From the NCBI GenBank assembly GCA_000149265.1, contig CH001811.1, forward strand, positions 218,222 to 282,221: a DNA stretch of 64,000 bases, read 5' to 3'. Below are positions 10,431 through 22,900 of the stretch, in pieces (the first letter of the stretch is position 1; every line of letters starts with the position of its first letter). This DNA is from Ciona savignyi (taxonomy: Eukaryota > Chordata > Ascidiacea > Phlebobranchia > Cionidae). The notes beneath the pieces are model-generated. The model saw only the letters and a list, made by a program, of their open reading frames with translations, was not told the DNA's origin and did not search any database. The position numbers were made by a program, and so were the translations under genes.

Positions 10431-13400
10431 TTAAACACGGACTCCTCCTTCTTGTATTTTAGCGTACAGTGCACCGTCGAGTGGGACATATTTGGCGTTT
10501 GAAACATCGAGGAAATAAAGTGGGTCAGACACCATGTTGACATTGTATCCTTCGCTCCGTAGTTTCACTTTCTTCACCTTGTGAGTGCCTGGTGGAATTG
10601 GGTGTTAATGGAAATAAAAACCTGAAGTTTTTGTTTGAATTAATTATAAAGCCTTAACTCAAGTTTGTGTGTTAATGGGAATTGGGTGTCAATGGGCAAA
10701 TCGCAATCTTTCCGAAGTGTTTATTTTAGTTAACATTAAACCCTTGTTTAAACTCAAACAAATAAATGCCTGGTTTGGTGTCAATAGGCATTATAATTGC
10801 AATTTACGCAAGTTTTTATTTTATTTAACATTAAATCCTTGTCTGAAATCAAACAATGAAGCAAATTCACTCTGACATTGATCTCAACCCAACCAACAAC
10901 CTTACTTTGTCCACAATTTTCACACTTACTTCCTTTTAATTTCACTTAACATTAAAGCCATGCATTAAGTTAAAAGGAAGTAAGTGCAAAAATAAAAATA
11001 AATTGTGGTAAGGTTGGTGGTAGGTTTGAGATTAGTGTCACAGTGAGTTCACTTCTTTTTCCTTTGGATTCCATCCATGAAGTGGTGAGCAATAAATTAA
11101 TCTGTTCATCATTAATATCACACAATGAACAAAGAGCATTAGCTACTTAATCACGGCAGTGGGCATGTTGTATACTATATTTTCTTGCAAACGTTATTAA
11201 CGCCAAATCATGATAAGGTAACTAGACAAGTGTGGTGATAAAAGTATTGTTTTTCAATTTCATAAAAAAAACTAGATCATCTCCCAACATCTAACCCACC
11301 GGTGATCTCCATGTGTTTGACCTTGCGCAGGAATATGGGTCTTGCATACGAGGCAAGTGACTTCATGACTCCCTTGTACACCTGGTCCAGGTCCACTGTA
11401 TCGTCTGTATCCAATATGGCCGCCATACCTGCCTTGCCATCAGTGCCTGATGTTTTAAAGGGTTTTAAAAGATGGAAACATTTCATGCTACAGTTGTCGG
11501 TAAATGAGGTGAAAAACAGAAATTTCCTGTCAGAATATTAATCTTTGACAGATTGATTAACACAAGCTCTTTATACACAGCGTGTCATTTGATAACATAC
11601 CTAGTGATAAACCCATTAAGTTTAAAAGTTGGACAAAAACAAAATAGAAATCTGATGCTAATTAACATATATCAAAATCCGATCGTGTTTTTTATGAGGT
11701 AGTATGATGTATGTTGTCCAAAGACAATCAACATAAGCGAAGGTAAAAAATACTATGGACTTACAAAAGCAAAATTAGTAAACAACCTACAGAAAATGGG
11801 GAGATTGATATTTGTGGAAAAGTGTAGCCATGGATTTTTGGTTTTAAAACTAAGTGATCTTGACCAAAACTACAGTCTGGTTTATACCGCATATATTAGC
11901 CCACAGTCACTATCCCACAAATTTGTTCCAACCTGGGATAGAGACCCCATAGACAGCCACAGTATGTTGGTTGCCTAGAACTTTTCCAAGTTCAGCTTCG
12001 CATTCTGCCGTTGATACGTTCTCTCCCTTCCATCTGAATGTGTCTCCTGTTCGGTCCTTGAAGTACATGTTACCATACTTGTCCATGGACAGCACATCAC
12101 CTGTGATTTGGTTTGAAGTTTGCTTTGTTACCAGTCATGTAGCTGTAGCTATTAGAATGTGGATAAACATAAAGGACTTTCCATTTCCATTTGCACATTT
12201 ATTGTATACTACTGGGTTATAGTAATGTAAAGCTGCTTGCTAAGGTGCATGCACCTTATGCCCACAGTCGAGAAGCTGAGGCTATAGAAGTGGGGATAAT
12301 GAGAGATTTTAATTTGGATGACCCATTGTATACCACTGAGTTGAAGAGTAATATAAAGTTACTTGCTCAGTTGCACAAAACTAAACCTCATGTCAATAGT
12401 TCAAATGGTAGGAGCTATTATAATACATAGGCAATTCGAACCAGATTTTCAATTTGGATGACTCATTAGATACCTTTGGGTTAGAGCAATGTACAATAGC
12501 TTGCTCAGGTGCTCGGTAATACACCACATGCCCATAATTATGGAAGATATTGTGTTGCACTCAAACCACCACTTTTCAATATAATTATTTAGAGCAAAAA
12601 CCCAGGTCCTCAGGTCCACACTAAATGGGTGCCCTCGGCAATAGGCTGAGCCCACATAACCCACCAGTCATAAACACGCTGTCCCCCTTTTGCAAAACAT
12701 CGTAGGCGACTTTCTTCTTTGAAGCTTCCTTGTCAGCGTATCCGTCGAATCTCTGCGTCAGACTGTTCTTGATGATCTTACCAACCAGCATTCCGAACTC
12801 ACCTGGAATTGCATAGTTCTTAATATCCTATGTCCCAGTCGAGTTGGAGAAGCTATTAGCTTGTTTAAATGGTTGATTTATTATATAACCTCAAGAGTGT
12901 GAAGCCAGGCTTTATTTACGGGTATTATGATACACGATTGATTCATTATATTCTCATGCGTAGTAAAAGAAGCTTTATCCATTGGTTTTATAAGACACCT
13001 TCAGCAATTTAAAGCATATGTATTTTCTATGAATATAAAATGGTTATACCTGGTTTGCACTTGACACAAAGTCCATTTTGATCTCGAACCAATTCTTGGT
13101 CATCATCAACTTTTAGCAGCATAACTGGGTAAATACCTAAATAGAAAAGAAAAGTAAGTTGATATATTTAGCACTGAAATTTGAGAAGGATATTGAAAAA
13201 TACTGCCCCTGAATATAAAACAAACCAAACGTATGCTTCAAACCCAAACATAAAGATACAAGCCCACCAAAGTCATACAAGAAACAAATAATTACTCTCG
13301 ACCCCAGTATACTACCCCCACTACCATATTCCCCTCTTAACAAGCCCCCAGCACTTACGTGGGGCAATCACAGAGATGAACCCAACCGACCCGGTCACGT

Positions 13401-16400
13401 TCTCCGTATTCATGAGGTTTGCATTCCCCTCAGTAGCACCATAGAACTCGGCAACTTTTCCAATGTTGAATCTGCGATTAAGAGTAGAAAGAGGTCAAGA
13501 AGGTTTCAAATGGGTGATGCAACTCACACACATTTAACCTACACAGTCCCATTGAATACTTGTCCACAGTAAAACTTGATTAATTTTCCCCAGTGATATA
13601 TGCGTCAATTAGCAACCCTGAAACTTCATTCTCACCCACCTTTGCACAAACTGGGTCCAAATCTCAGGTCTCAATCCGTTCCCGCTGGCGATTCTCACGT
13701 TATGATCCCGATCTGATACTCGTGCAGGTTGTGAAAGTAGATAGCGACATATCTCGCCGATGTAAAGTATCGCCTGTGTGAAGATTTAAAGATTGGTCAA
13801 GGTAATATGAAATTTTTAAATAATGAAAAATAGAAATTTCAAGATTTGTCAATTTAATATGAATTTTTTTTAAATATTAATAATTAATTATAAGTATATA
13901 TCGAAAAAAAAATTGTTTTAAATTTGTTGATTTGGGGAAGTTTAAAAATTTGAACAAGAAAAAATATAAATTTCAAGATTGGTAAAGGTAATATAAAATT
14001 TATTAAATATTAATAGTAAATTAACAGTAAATACCTGGCCCAGAGAAAAAAAATTGTGTTAAATTTGTTGATTTAGAGAAGTTTGAAAATTGAAACAAAT
14101 AAATTTCAATGAACTTTGGTTTATATGATATTTTTACAGTGATCCGAGTAAAAAAACAAAGCTTTTTTTATATTAAACAGACCAGATCAGTTCAAATGTT
14201 GTCAAAACACTAAACGGTCTATGACGCTCCACAGCTAGCGTGGTTTAAACCGTAATATTTACATCTTTGTTTATATACTACCAATATAAACATTTATTTC
14301 CTCTATGTCTGACACCATGATACCATATGCTGTAACAGGTTACTATAGGTCGGCATGTTTCATTGTGTTTATTTTAAAAGAATTTTATTTAATTTCTTTT
14401 TTTGAAATAAAATACTTTAGCATATAATGCAATAATTTATACCCTGATAAAGTAAAATCGAGGCGTAATAAATCAATTTTATTTTAATTGTTTGATATGC
14501 ACAATGCAGTTTTCAAGCACATTATACTTGTCATGGAAAATAATATCAACTTTGTGTTAATGTTTAAACCTACCGCCCAGTTTTAACCTCTTTACATCTG
14601 ATTAGCAAAGATATATTTGAGGTTTATTTAATGCCATAATGGGACAAATGTTGAGATGTCATTGTGCAAATCAAATTGTATTCTATTATTCCAAAATCGA
14701 TTCTATTACATCTGTAATATGTAGAATAGAAACCTTGATTCTTTTATTTTACAGAAGTAATGTACGGACCGTGCAATTGTATCGCTTGCAATCCGTCCAG
14801 AATCTGCTCGCTGAGAACTTGCTGCGAATGGTGAAGCCCACTCCGTGACACAACATCTGCCCCAACCCCACTATGCCGCCGTTCGAATGGTACAATGGTA
14901 GGGAACAATAGACATTGTCCTTGGACGTATATCCCACCAAGTAGTTGGACATAGTGCACATGTAGAAGAACCTGGGACAACGTTTAGGGAAAATTAGATT
15001 TTTTATTAAAATTCTGATTTAGATATATAACATTTGTAAAGAACAATCATAGTGCACATGTAGAAGAACCTGGGACAACGTTTCGAAAAATTTAGATTTT
15101 TTTTAATAAAATTCTGATTTAGATATAACATTTGTAAAGAACAATCATGGATTTGTTAAATTTGAACAGATGTTACTTGGACGTGGCAACAGTGTCAATA
15201 ATCGGTGTGATGTCATTCTTTTCTTATTGTTAAACTGCCATGACCATGACAAAATGTCACGACCACACCATTCACAAGCTCTGAACAAATAAAACGTCTA
15301 TGCCTCAATGGTTGCTTAAGATTTTCCTTGGAGAGGTTAGGAAATCCACATTTATACATGGGGGAAGAATTTATACAGGGACAAGAGGTTGTGTTGAATT
15401 TGATTAACTCCACATTTTCCAACTTAATTTTATTAGTTTAGGAGCTTTGAGGGGTTATTTTCCCTATAAGAATTTGCAATTGCCTTTGCCTTGTGCTTAG
15501 TAATTGAAATTAACTAAAACATTTCAGCCAGACATCAAAGGGTTTAGAAGAAGTTAGAAATGATGAGCCAAGTGAGCCAAGGGTACACACGATGATAATG
15601 CACATTGTAGACATGACTTGGTATAAAGTATTGTTGTGGGAATTGGCAATTTAAACATAAAGGGATTCCAAAGTTCAACTACACCACAACAATTAGCACA
15701 GCCTGACAATGGAGTCTACATTGAATTATGATCAACGTTTCTTAATGTACAAAAATCCTGCACATTTAGGAACATTATAAAACATCTCAATCTAGACACC
15801 TTCAAACTGGAATGCAAACCGTACCTCAATAATAATTTCCCAATACATACACTTATAATGACATATTGTAAGGACATTTATAACAAAGCTACTTTCATCT
15901 GCCTTTACACCGGAATAAGAATTTGGTTCCGTAATTAATATCTCTAAATGGGATCACAAAATTATTATTATACATTTATATGCTATGCATGCCTAGTTGC
16001 TACAGAAGAAAGTTACAGCACGTCAACCCGACCCTGCAAAAAGAAATGTTTCACCAAGTCATGACACCCCTAATCCACCTGCTATGGGATATAACTGCTG
16101 CTTTCGGCAACCCGGTGGTGCCCGATGTGTAGATGAACATGAGTTTGTCGAAGTAGGAAACGTTAGCTGGCTCGGGGGGTGGTAAGCGTAATCCGGACTT
16201 GAACACACAGTCGATGCCAACGCTGCTGGATGGACCGCTGTTCGATTCATCCTCACAAACCACGTAATACTTGGGGCCGTGTTTTAATTCTGATTCCACA
16301 TGCTTCACAGCTGGAATAGAAACCATTAGGTTAAAGTTACAGGTGAAATGTACAAGGAAAATTAGAGGAGCAAATTATAATTAAATGAAAAAAGCACACC

Positions 16401-18656
16401 TCTGGCAGCCCTCACAAAACCCCTATCATCAGTTATGTTTAAAAATTAGATAATACCCCCCCCCCTGTTCCATAGCCTTTTTTATATGTACATTGCACAC
16501 TCTACAAAATTATGAAACATTTCTGCGCCTACAACAGATAATTATAATTCATACTTGATAGTTAATACACTGGGCCCAATGTGGTCGACTACTTTTATAG
16601 TTGTCAAAATAAAAAATTGATAAATAGTTAGTAAGAGTACCCAGTAGATTTTAAATAATAATGTAAGAATACCAAAAAAATTATTTGTTTCCTAAAAATA
16701 TGTGCAAAAAGAGCATTTAATGAATATTTCAATCTTGTTAGCAAAGGCATGTATCAACTGTTTACACATATTGATCAATGGCCCTCTAAATATTAAAGCA
16801 GCCATACTGGTTTTATATGCTTCATTAAATGTAAAGAAAACATTTCAGTATTTTATCAATACAATTGTATTATTTACTATGTAAAAATTCTAAATGGGCC
16901 TTAAAAATGCTTTTATTATAAAAGACTTTTAATTATAATAAAAAATAAGGTTTAATTTTACAGTAAAGATTGCAAAATATTATATCTAATAGTGCAAAAT
17001 ATTATTTCTAAGTTATTTCGAAGAAAAACATACCACCACCAAGATGCCCCGCATAGATGACTCCCTTGCAGAGTGAGATATTGAAACAATGAGCGAGAGC
17101 ATCCTCACGGAGGTTGAAGTTGATCAACGCAGCAGTGACTCCGATCTTCGACAATCCGAGCCACAACGCGATGTATTCCGGCCGATTGTCGGCGAATATC
17201 GCAACCACGTCCCTGTGCTTGAAGCCTTGTTCACTGGATGATACATTTTTGATGCAATTTTTTACATTAATGTAAACAGACGATCTATATTATTTAAACA
17301 AATATTCGAATGTAATGGGTTCATCACACATAATATTCTACCTGATAAAAAATAACTGGTGAATATTTAAATTTTAGTGTATTTTAATGAAAGTAATGAA
17401 AGATTTTAGTAAACTTTTTCAATAAAAAATAAAAACCATGTTTTATTTAAAAAAAAACTTATAAAATCCGCTTACTGGAAGTAATTGCCAACAGCATTAG
17501 CATATTCATAGAGATCATGGAAAGTCCATGCCACGTCCTCCCACTGTACCGCAACCTTCTTTGGGTGGCATCGCATCACGTCGTCGAATATTCGACCAAT
17601 GGTTCGGTGGTGCTTGACATTTTTACTCAATACGATCTTGAACTTGATGAGAGCCCATGCTCCTCTGTGGTGGGTGATAAAATGGTTAAGGGGGTGTAAG
17701 TCGGGTATTGATGCGGGATAAGTGTAAATTTGTTTTATTAGGGGTAAATTATCAAGATGGACGTGGGCATTCGTACTGTGTCTTTAGAGGTGAAATTCTT
17801 GGATATCCACAAAAAGAACGACTGCGATAGCATTTGCCAAAAATGTTTTCTTTAATCAATAGCGAAGTCAGATATTCGAACAATAAACATAAATTTTATT
17901 ATATTCGGGGTGCCAGTGGTAAAATTGGAAAGTAAGGGTTTGGGTTGCTTTCTTTATAGGCCTACTCCTAACTAAGCACTTAATGAAATAACTAGAAATG
18001 GGCGAGTTCAGACAAAACCCCTTTCAAACCAAACCCCTTTGTAATACCGGCACTCAACATAAATCTGTCTTTATAATCTACTAAGCTGTAAGCATACAGA
18101 AGAATGATTGGGTCTGGTTTAGGGTCATTCAATTATATTTCTAAGAATCCGTACATCACAGAGAAGCAAATGCAATATTATATTATTCAATAGTTTACAC
18201 TTCTTATGTCCTTAAATTCCATTTACTATTTTAAATTTCAAATTGATTACAATTAAAGGTTCTGGTTGTTTCAATCAACTTCTGTTTAATATTTAAAAAG
18301 ATACTAATTTATTAGTATACTTAGCAACATTCATTTAGCATTAAAACTAAATATTATGATAATTACTTTTTGAATAGACTTATTTTTCTTACATAACGGC
18401 TACACTTCTTTAGTGTAATAAAGGATAGAAAACTAAAACTAAACTAAAAATAAACACCAACAAAATGAATAAACTTATATATATCATCCTACTTTAGGTC
18501 TCTTCCAATTGTTTTCATGAAGACATTAGCAAACTGCCAACCCCCCAATAAGGAGTACAAGGCAAACACTGCGACCGCAACCACTGGAAGACTTGAGCAT
18601 ACATAGGTGTAAGCAAAAGCGGCGAACACACCATACCCCACCAAATTTCTTGCCAT
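10431..18656 (-). CDS. SLC27A4: Long/very-long-chain fatty-acid transport protein (acyl-CoA synthetase), FATP1/4-like
   Basis: Membrane enzyme that activates long and very long fatty acids to CoA esters and drives their uptake. Coding exons: 18656-18493, 17664-17476, 17233-17034, 16310-16079, 14971-14770, 13773-13640, 13471-13359, 13136-13050, 12802-12665, 12100-11933, 11446-11300 and 10588-10431. They sum to 1932 nt, exactly 643 aa plus stop, the length of human FATP4. A hydrophobic N-terminus (about 8-45) is followed by ENR/DNRPEY and [12 protein letters not shown]. The AMP-binding motif [14 protein letters not shown] lies near 250, LPLYHS and FYGATEGN near 380, the FATP signature [16 protein letters not shown] near 500, and YARPIFLR and DPLYFLD near the end. 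An acceptor just before the start codon and a donor at 19254 indicate an upstream non-coding exon. FATP1 and FATP4 cannot be separated here, so the symbol is provisional. Introns carry a foldback, an acceptor duplication and an 18S rRNA fragment. Confidence 0.93.
10600..10850. repeat. Degenerate direct repeats, ~125 bp
   Basis: Phrases such as AATTGGGTGT(T/C)AATGG, TTAACATTAAA(C/T)CCTTG and TCAAACAA recur two to three times in the last SLC27 intron. They abut the foldback at 10862. Confidence 0.5.
10862..11052. repeat. Long imperfect inverted repeat (foldback)
   Basis: The left arm (10862-10945) and right arm (10966-11052) are reverse complements with mismatches and small gaps. For example, ACCAACAACCTTA pairs with TAAGGTTGGTGGT, ACTTACTTCCTTTTAA pairs with TTAAAAGGAAGTAAGT, and TTCACTCTGACA pairs with the right-arm end. 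The loop is about 20 bases. It lies in the last SLC27 intron and could be a foldback MITE; no target duplication was found. Confidence 0.7.
12217..12580. repeat. Dispersed repeat family 2, tandem copies of ~140 bp
   Basis: Units with AATTTGGATGA(C)CATTA, (G/C)GAGTT(A/G)GAGCAATGTA, CTTGCTCAG and ATGCCCACAGTCGAG appear about three times here. Related pieces occur in other introns near 12830-13000, 25320-25540, 28205-28330, 29320-29480, 30540-30750 and 31350-31640. No protein product or transposon ends are visible. Confidence 0.6.
14951..15146. repeat. ~97-bp tandem duplication including a splice acceptor
   Basis: Copy 1 is 14951-15047 and copy 2 is 15048-15146. Both contain ATAGTGCACATGTAGAAGAA, CCTGGGACAACGTTT and ATTTGTAAAGAACAATCAT. 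On the minus strand, copy 1 carries the real 3' splice site of SLC27 coding exon 5 (acceptor before 14971) plus the first bases of the exon. Copy 2 carries the same acceptor and exon start upstream of it. Confidence 0.9.
17746..17882 (+). pseudogene. Fragment of 18S rRNA inside a SLC27 intron
   Basis: The stretch contains TTAGAGGTGAAATTCTTGGA followed by AGCATTTGCCAA, AATGTTTTC, TTAATCAAT and AGCGAAGTC, in the order and spacing of the near-invariant small-subunit rRNA core (GGCATTCG through GAAAGT). It lies on the plus strand, opposite to the SLC27 gene. The variable positions are heavily changed and the sequence ends on both sides, so it is a fragment rather than an rRNA gene. Its source (the host or another eukaryote) cannot be settled by eye. 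Confidence 0.85.
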
Positions 18657-19254
18657 TCTTAAATTATCACGGTTGGTCACCGTATAGTAGAACAACCTGC
18701 AAGCAAAATAACAATTTAGATGCACTAAACAGGGAAATAAATTAGCAATTTCCTGTTCCTGCAACAAGACCAGACTGCACAACACATATCCTTAAACGCC
18801 TTTATTATAAGCATTGCTAATGGTAAAATGTTTTAGTTGATTATGCTTACTTAATGAAACAAGTTTACTATTTATTATATGCGCACGCTAAACTGAATTA
18901 AATTGTTCATAAACAATAGTGATCATTAAAGACAACGTGTCACAAATTTGCTGTGCTAGCTTTGCTTAATAAAAAATAGTTGTTATTTAAGTAATATCTT
19001 GGAAATGATTCTTGAATGATTCTAAGTAATAGTTGTTATTTAACACGTGGATAATAAGTTTACAGTCCACGATTATAATACAATACATGAGGTTGTATTA
19101 AATGCGGTTGGTGACAATACGCACACAAATATAGTCAGGGTATACATTTAACTTGTAAAACATAGTTACAGCTAATATCTTAATAATTTTTTACACTAAA
19201 AAACAGCAGAACACACATTAAAATACATCTCACTAAAATAAAACACGCCGTACC

Positions 19255-19918
19255 TTAAAGCTCTAGTCGGCCTTATTCGCATTTAGCATAAATCAACGTT
19301 GCTTGTACTTTGGCTGTTTGCCGGTAACTCATTAACCAGTCGTATTACTGAATACCGTACGAATTTTATTCGCCAGTTAAACAATAACTTTGCCAATAAA
19401 TCACGTTAAAACAAAGAAAATACGTCGCTGTTAAAAACTGCGGTTGTATAAATGGGTTGACCTTTGACTGCACGCTAAACAATAACAAACAGTTGTTCAG
19501 CGTAAAAGAACATCGCTCAGCAAAAAATTACTTTTTCTTTTAAAACCCTTAACTTCAATATCAAATCATTTAAGATAACATAACCCCCCAAAATGGTCTG
19601 CGTTTTTAATAATTTGAATGACATACACCGAGGATACAACTGCCACGCCGTAATCCTTTCCTGTAACTGCTGCGCATATACATTCAAATATATCATTTTA
19701 TACTATGTTTATGTAATCGAGTGTTCGCGGGAAAAAATTGTTATGCTTCATTGAACTCTCTTGGAATATGTTTGGAATTATATTTCTTCGTTTTTTTGCT
19801 AACATTTAGGCTTAAAATTAAAATTTTATGCTTAAAATTAATTTTATGTAATACAGATAACGGGTTAGTTTGATTTAACCGTCGTTTAAACATATTGGCT
19901 TCGTTAAACTGCTGTAAA
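19255..19918. promoter_or_regulatory. Probable bidirectional promoter region, SLC27 (left) and IPO9 (right)
   Basis: The interval lies between the 5' non-coding exon of the SLC27 gene (donor at 19254, minus strand) and the importin-9 start codon. About 660 bases must hold both transcription starts. It contains no coding exon, and no TATA box or named operator was recognised. Divergent transcription is inferred from gene orientation only. Confidence 0.45.
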
Positions 19919-22900
19919 ATGTCCGCGCAGACGACCAGCAAGGAAAATTTACGAGCACATGTGTTAGAACTGCTTGGTGCTCTTCTAGCGCCGGATCATG
20001 GCACCAGGACGGCCGCCGAGAGCCAAATCAAAAGTCTAGAGGCACTTAACGAGTTTGGCGTTTTATTAGCGGAGATAACAGTAAACACGGAACACAGTTT
20101 AGCTGTCCGTCAATTATCTTCATTGATTCTGAAACATTATGTTGAAATCCATTGGATCAAACTAGCAGATAAGTTTCAACCTCCTGAAACAAGCCCTGAA
20201 GCAAAATCACTAATCAGGGAAATTCTGCCCCGTGGGTTAGGCGATGGAAACAGTAAAATCCGCTCCAGTATTGCTTACGCCATTTCTGCCATAGCTCACT
20301 GGGACTGGCCAGATGAGTGGCCCCAATTATGCTCCCAACTTATACAAACCATTCGGAGCGGCGAACCTGACTTAGTGCACGGGGCTATGAGGGTTTTAAC
20401 CGAATTCTGTCGAGAGTTGACAGACACACAGATACCCCATATTGCACCCGTTATTTTGCCAGAGTTGCTGAAAATATTTGTTCAACAAGACCATTTTAGT
20501 ATTCGCACAAGGTCTCGTGCAGTGGAGATATTCAACACTTGTATTTGCATGATACATACAATGGGTGACATGGGTATGATCAACAATATCTTGACCCCTA
20601 ATTTTATATCCGAACTGACCCAAGCTTTGACTAAAGCGCTGCAGACTGCAAATGGTCCAACTTCAGATTTTGGCCTTAAAAAGGACATTTTAAAAACGTT
20701 GATAAATTTGGTTCGAAACGTACCAAAGCAGATGGGTGAAACTGTACCGCTTGTGCTTACTACCGTGTGGCAGGAATTGATCAATGGGGCAGAATATTAT
20801 GTCAGGAAAGACGTAAATTGTTCAGAGGAGGATTTGGAAACAGCAACAGATTCGGATGGGGAACTACTCAGTTTTGGAAGTTTGGTATATTCGATATTCG
20901 ACTTCATTGAGAGTTTGCTGGACTCTCATAAATTCCGGAAAGTTGTGAAAAAATCTTTGGACGAGTTGATTTATTACCTCATAATGTATATGCAAGTCAC
21001 CGAGGAACAAAGTCAGATTTGGATGCAGAATCCGGATCAATTCGTGGAAGATGAGGATGAAGAAACGTTTTCATTCAGCATCCGAATTTCAGCTCAAGAT
21101 CTGTTCCTTGCTTGTTGCAGAGACTTTAAGAAGGAAAGCTCCTCTGGGCTTATAATTGCAATTCAGCGACATTTATCCGAGGCTCAAGTTAAACAGAACA
21201 ACGGAGACCAAAACTGGTGGAAAATCCATGAAGCTTGTTACCTGGCGATCGGATCGGTGCAGAGTTTAGTGTTGGAGGCGCTAGAGAGGTCGTATGTTCA
21301 ATTTGACATCAACTCCTTCGTAACTCAGGTCGTATTTAATAATTTGAACTCCGCCGACCTGTTAGCGGGACGCGCACTCTGGGTAGCTAGCAGGTTTTCG
21401 AAAGTAATGCCTCGAGATACTTTAATGAAATTCCTTGAAGCAACTGTCCATGGCCTGGATGAATCCCACTCAGCAGTAATCAGGATATCAGCTGTGAGAG
21501 CAGTGTTCGCGTACTGTGACCATTTATCCCAAACAGATCTGGTGCAACTGCTGAATCCATATTTATCGGCTTTGCTAAACGGGTTGTTAAACATCGTAAC
21601 CCAAGCTTCCATTGAAGTGTTAGCACTTGTGCTTGAAACAATCAGGGTTGTTCTGTCGATCAACACAGAGATCACAACTCAGTATCAGGATAGGGTAATT
21701 CCCATTGGTATAGCTGTGTTCCTGAAGTACAGCAACGATCCATTGGTGGCTTCCCTGGCTTCGGATCTTCTCACAGAGTTGGCTTCACATGGAACTTGCA
21801 ACCAGCAATTACAGGAGAAGCTTCTGCCAACCCTCATCAGCATTTTCAATGCCCCTGCTGATAAAGTCACCCCAGGGCTGGTAGCTATGGCGATCGAGAT
21901 TCTTGGGAATATTGTTCGGAAGATGAAGCAGCCACTCGAGACGCCATTTATTAACTTAGCATTCCCTGCCATGGTAAAATGTGCAGTAAAGAGCGATGAC
22001 AACGCAATCTTACAAAATGCAGGTGAGTGTACCAGAGCTTATATTTCAGTTGCATTGGATCAGTTGTTGATTTGGGCTGATGCTGATGGCAATGGCGGCG
22101 CTTTCTACATCATGCAGCTTATTTCGCTCCTGTTAAGTCCGAAGCTGACAGAACACAGCGCATCGTTTGCTGGCCGGTTGGTCTCTTTGTTCTTGGGCAA
22201 AGCTGGAGATCGGTTATCGAATGGGAACGTGGAGGAAATATTAAGCTCCGTTCTCCTTAAACTGGAACATTCGAAAACATTAACAGTTGCACAATCCTTG
22301 CTGCTGATATTTGCTCATTTGTTTAACTCGAGGACTGAATCAGTTGTCTCATTCCTGTCATCTTTGCCATGTACTTCCGCTGAGAGCGCTTTGCATTACG
22401 TGATGTCAGAGTGGTGCGATAAGCAGACCATGTTTTATGGAAGTTACGACCGCAAAGTGAGCACGGTTGCGTTGTCAAAGATTCTGGAATATGGCATCGC
22501 TTCGAATGATGCGCGCCTAATGAGCATAAACGTCAAGGGTGATCGAATTTTCTCCGAAGGTATAAGGACTCGCTCGAAAACTGCAAAAGAACCGGAAAAA
22601 TGGACAATGACCCCTCTACTGGTCAAGATTTATAAACTTTTGTTAAACGAGCTGCAGAGTCAGTTCGAGTCGAGCATGAAGGAGAAAGATTTCTTCGAAT
22701 GGGAGGAAGACTCTGGTGATGAGAGTGAGAATGATGCCGATGATGGTCGTCAGACTTTATCTGATCTCCTGAACGAGAATTCTGTCATTGGAGTTGACAG
22801 TGAAAGTGATTTTGATGACGATGACTCTGAAGTGACAAGTGACCCTATTAATCAGATTAATTTACGAGATTTTATATCGGCGCTTGTGAGCGGTTTCGCG

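Noticed and set aside
19895..19918. Upstream extension of importin-9 by eight residues
   Set aside because: The first codon is TTG; the first ATG in frame is at 19919.
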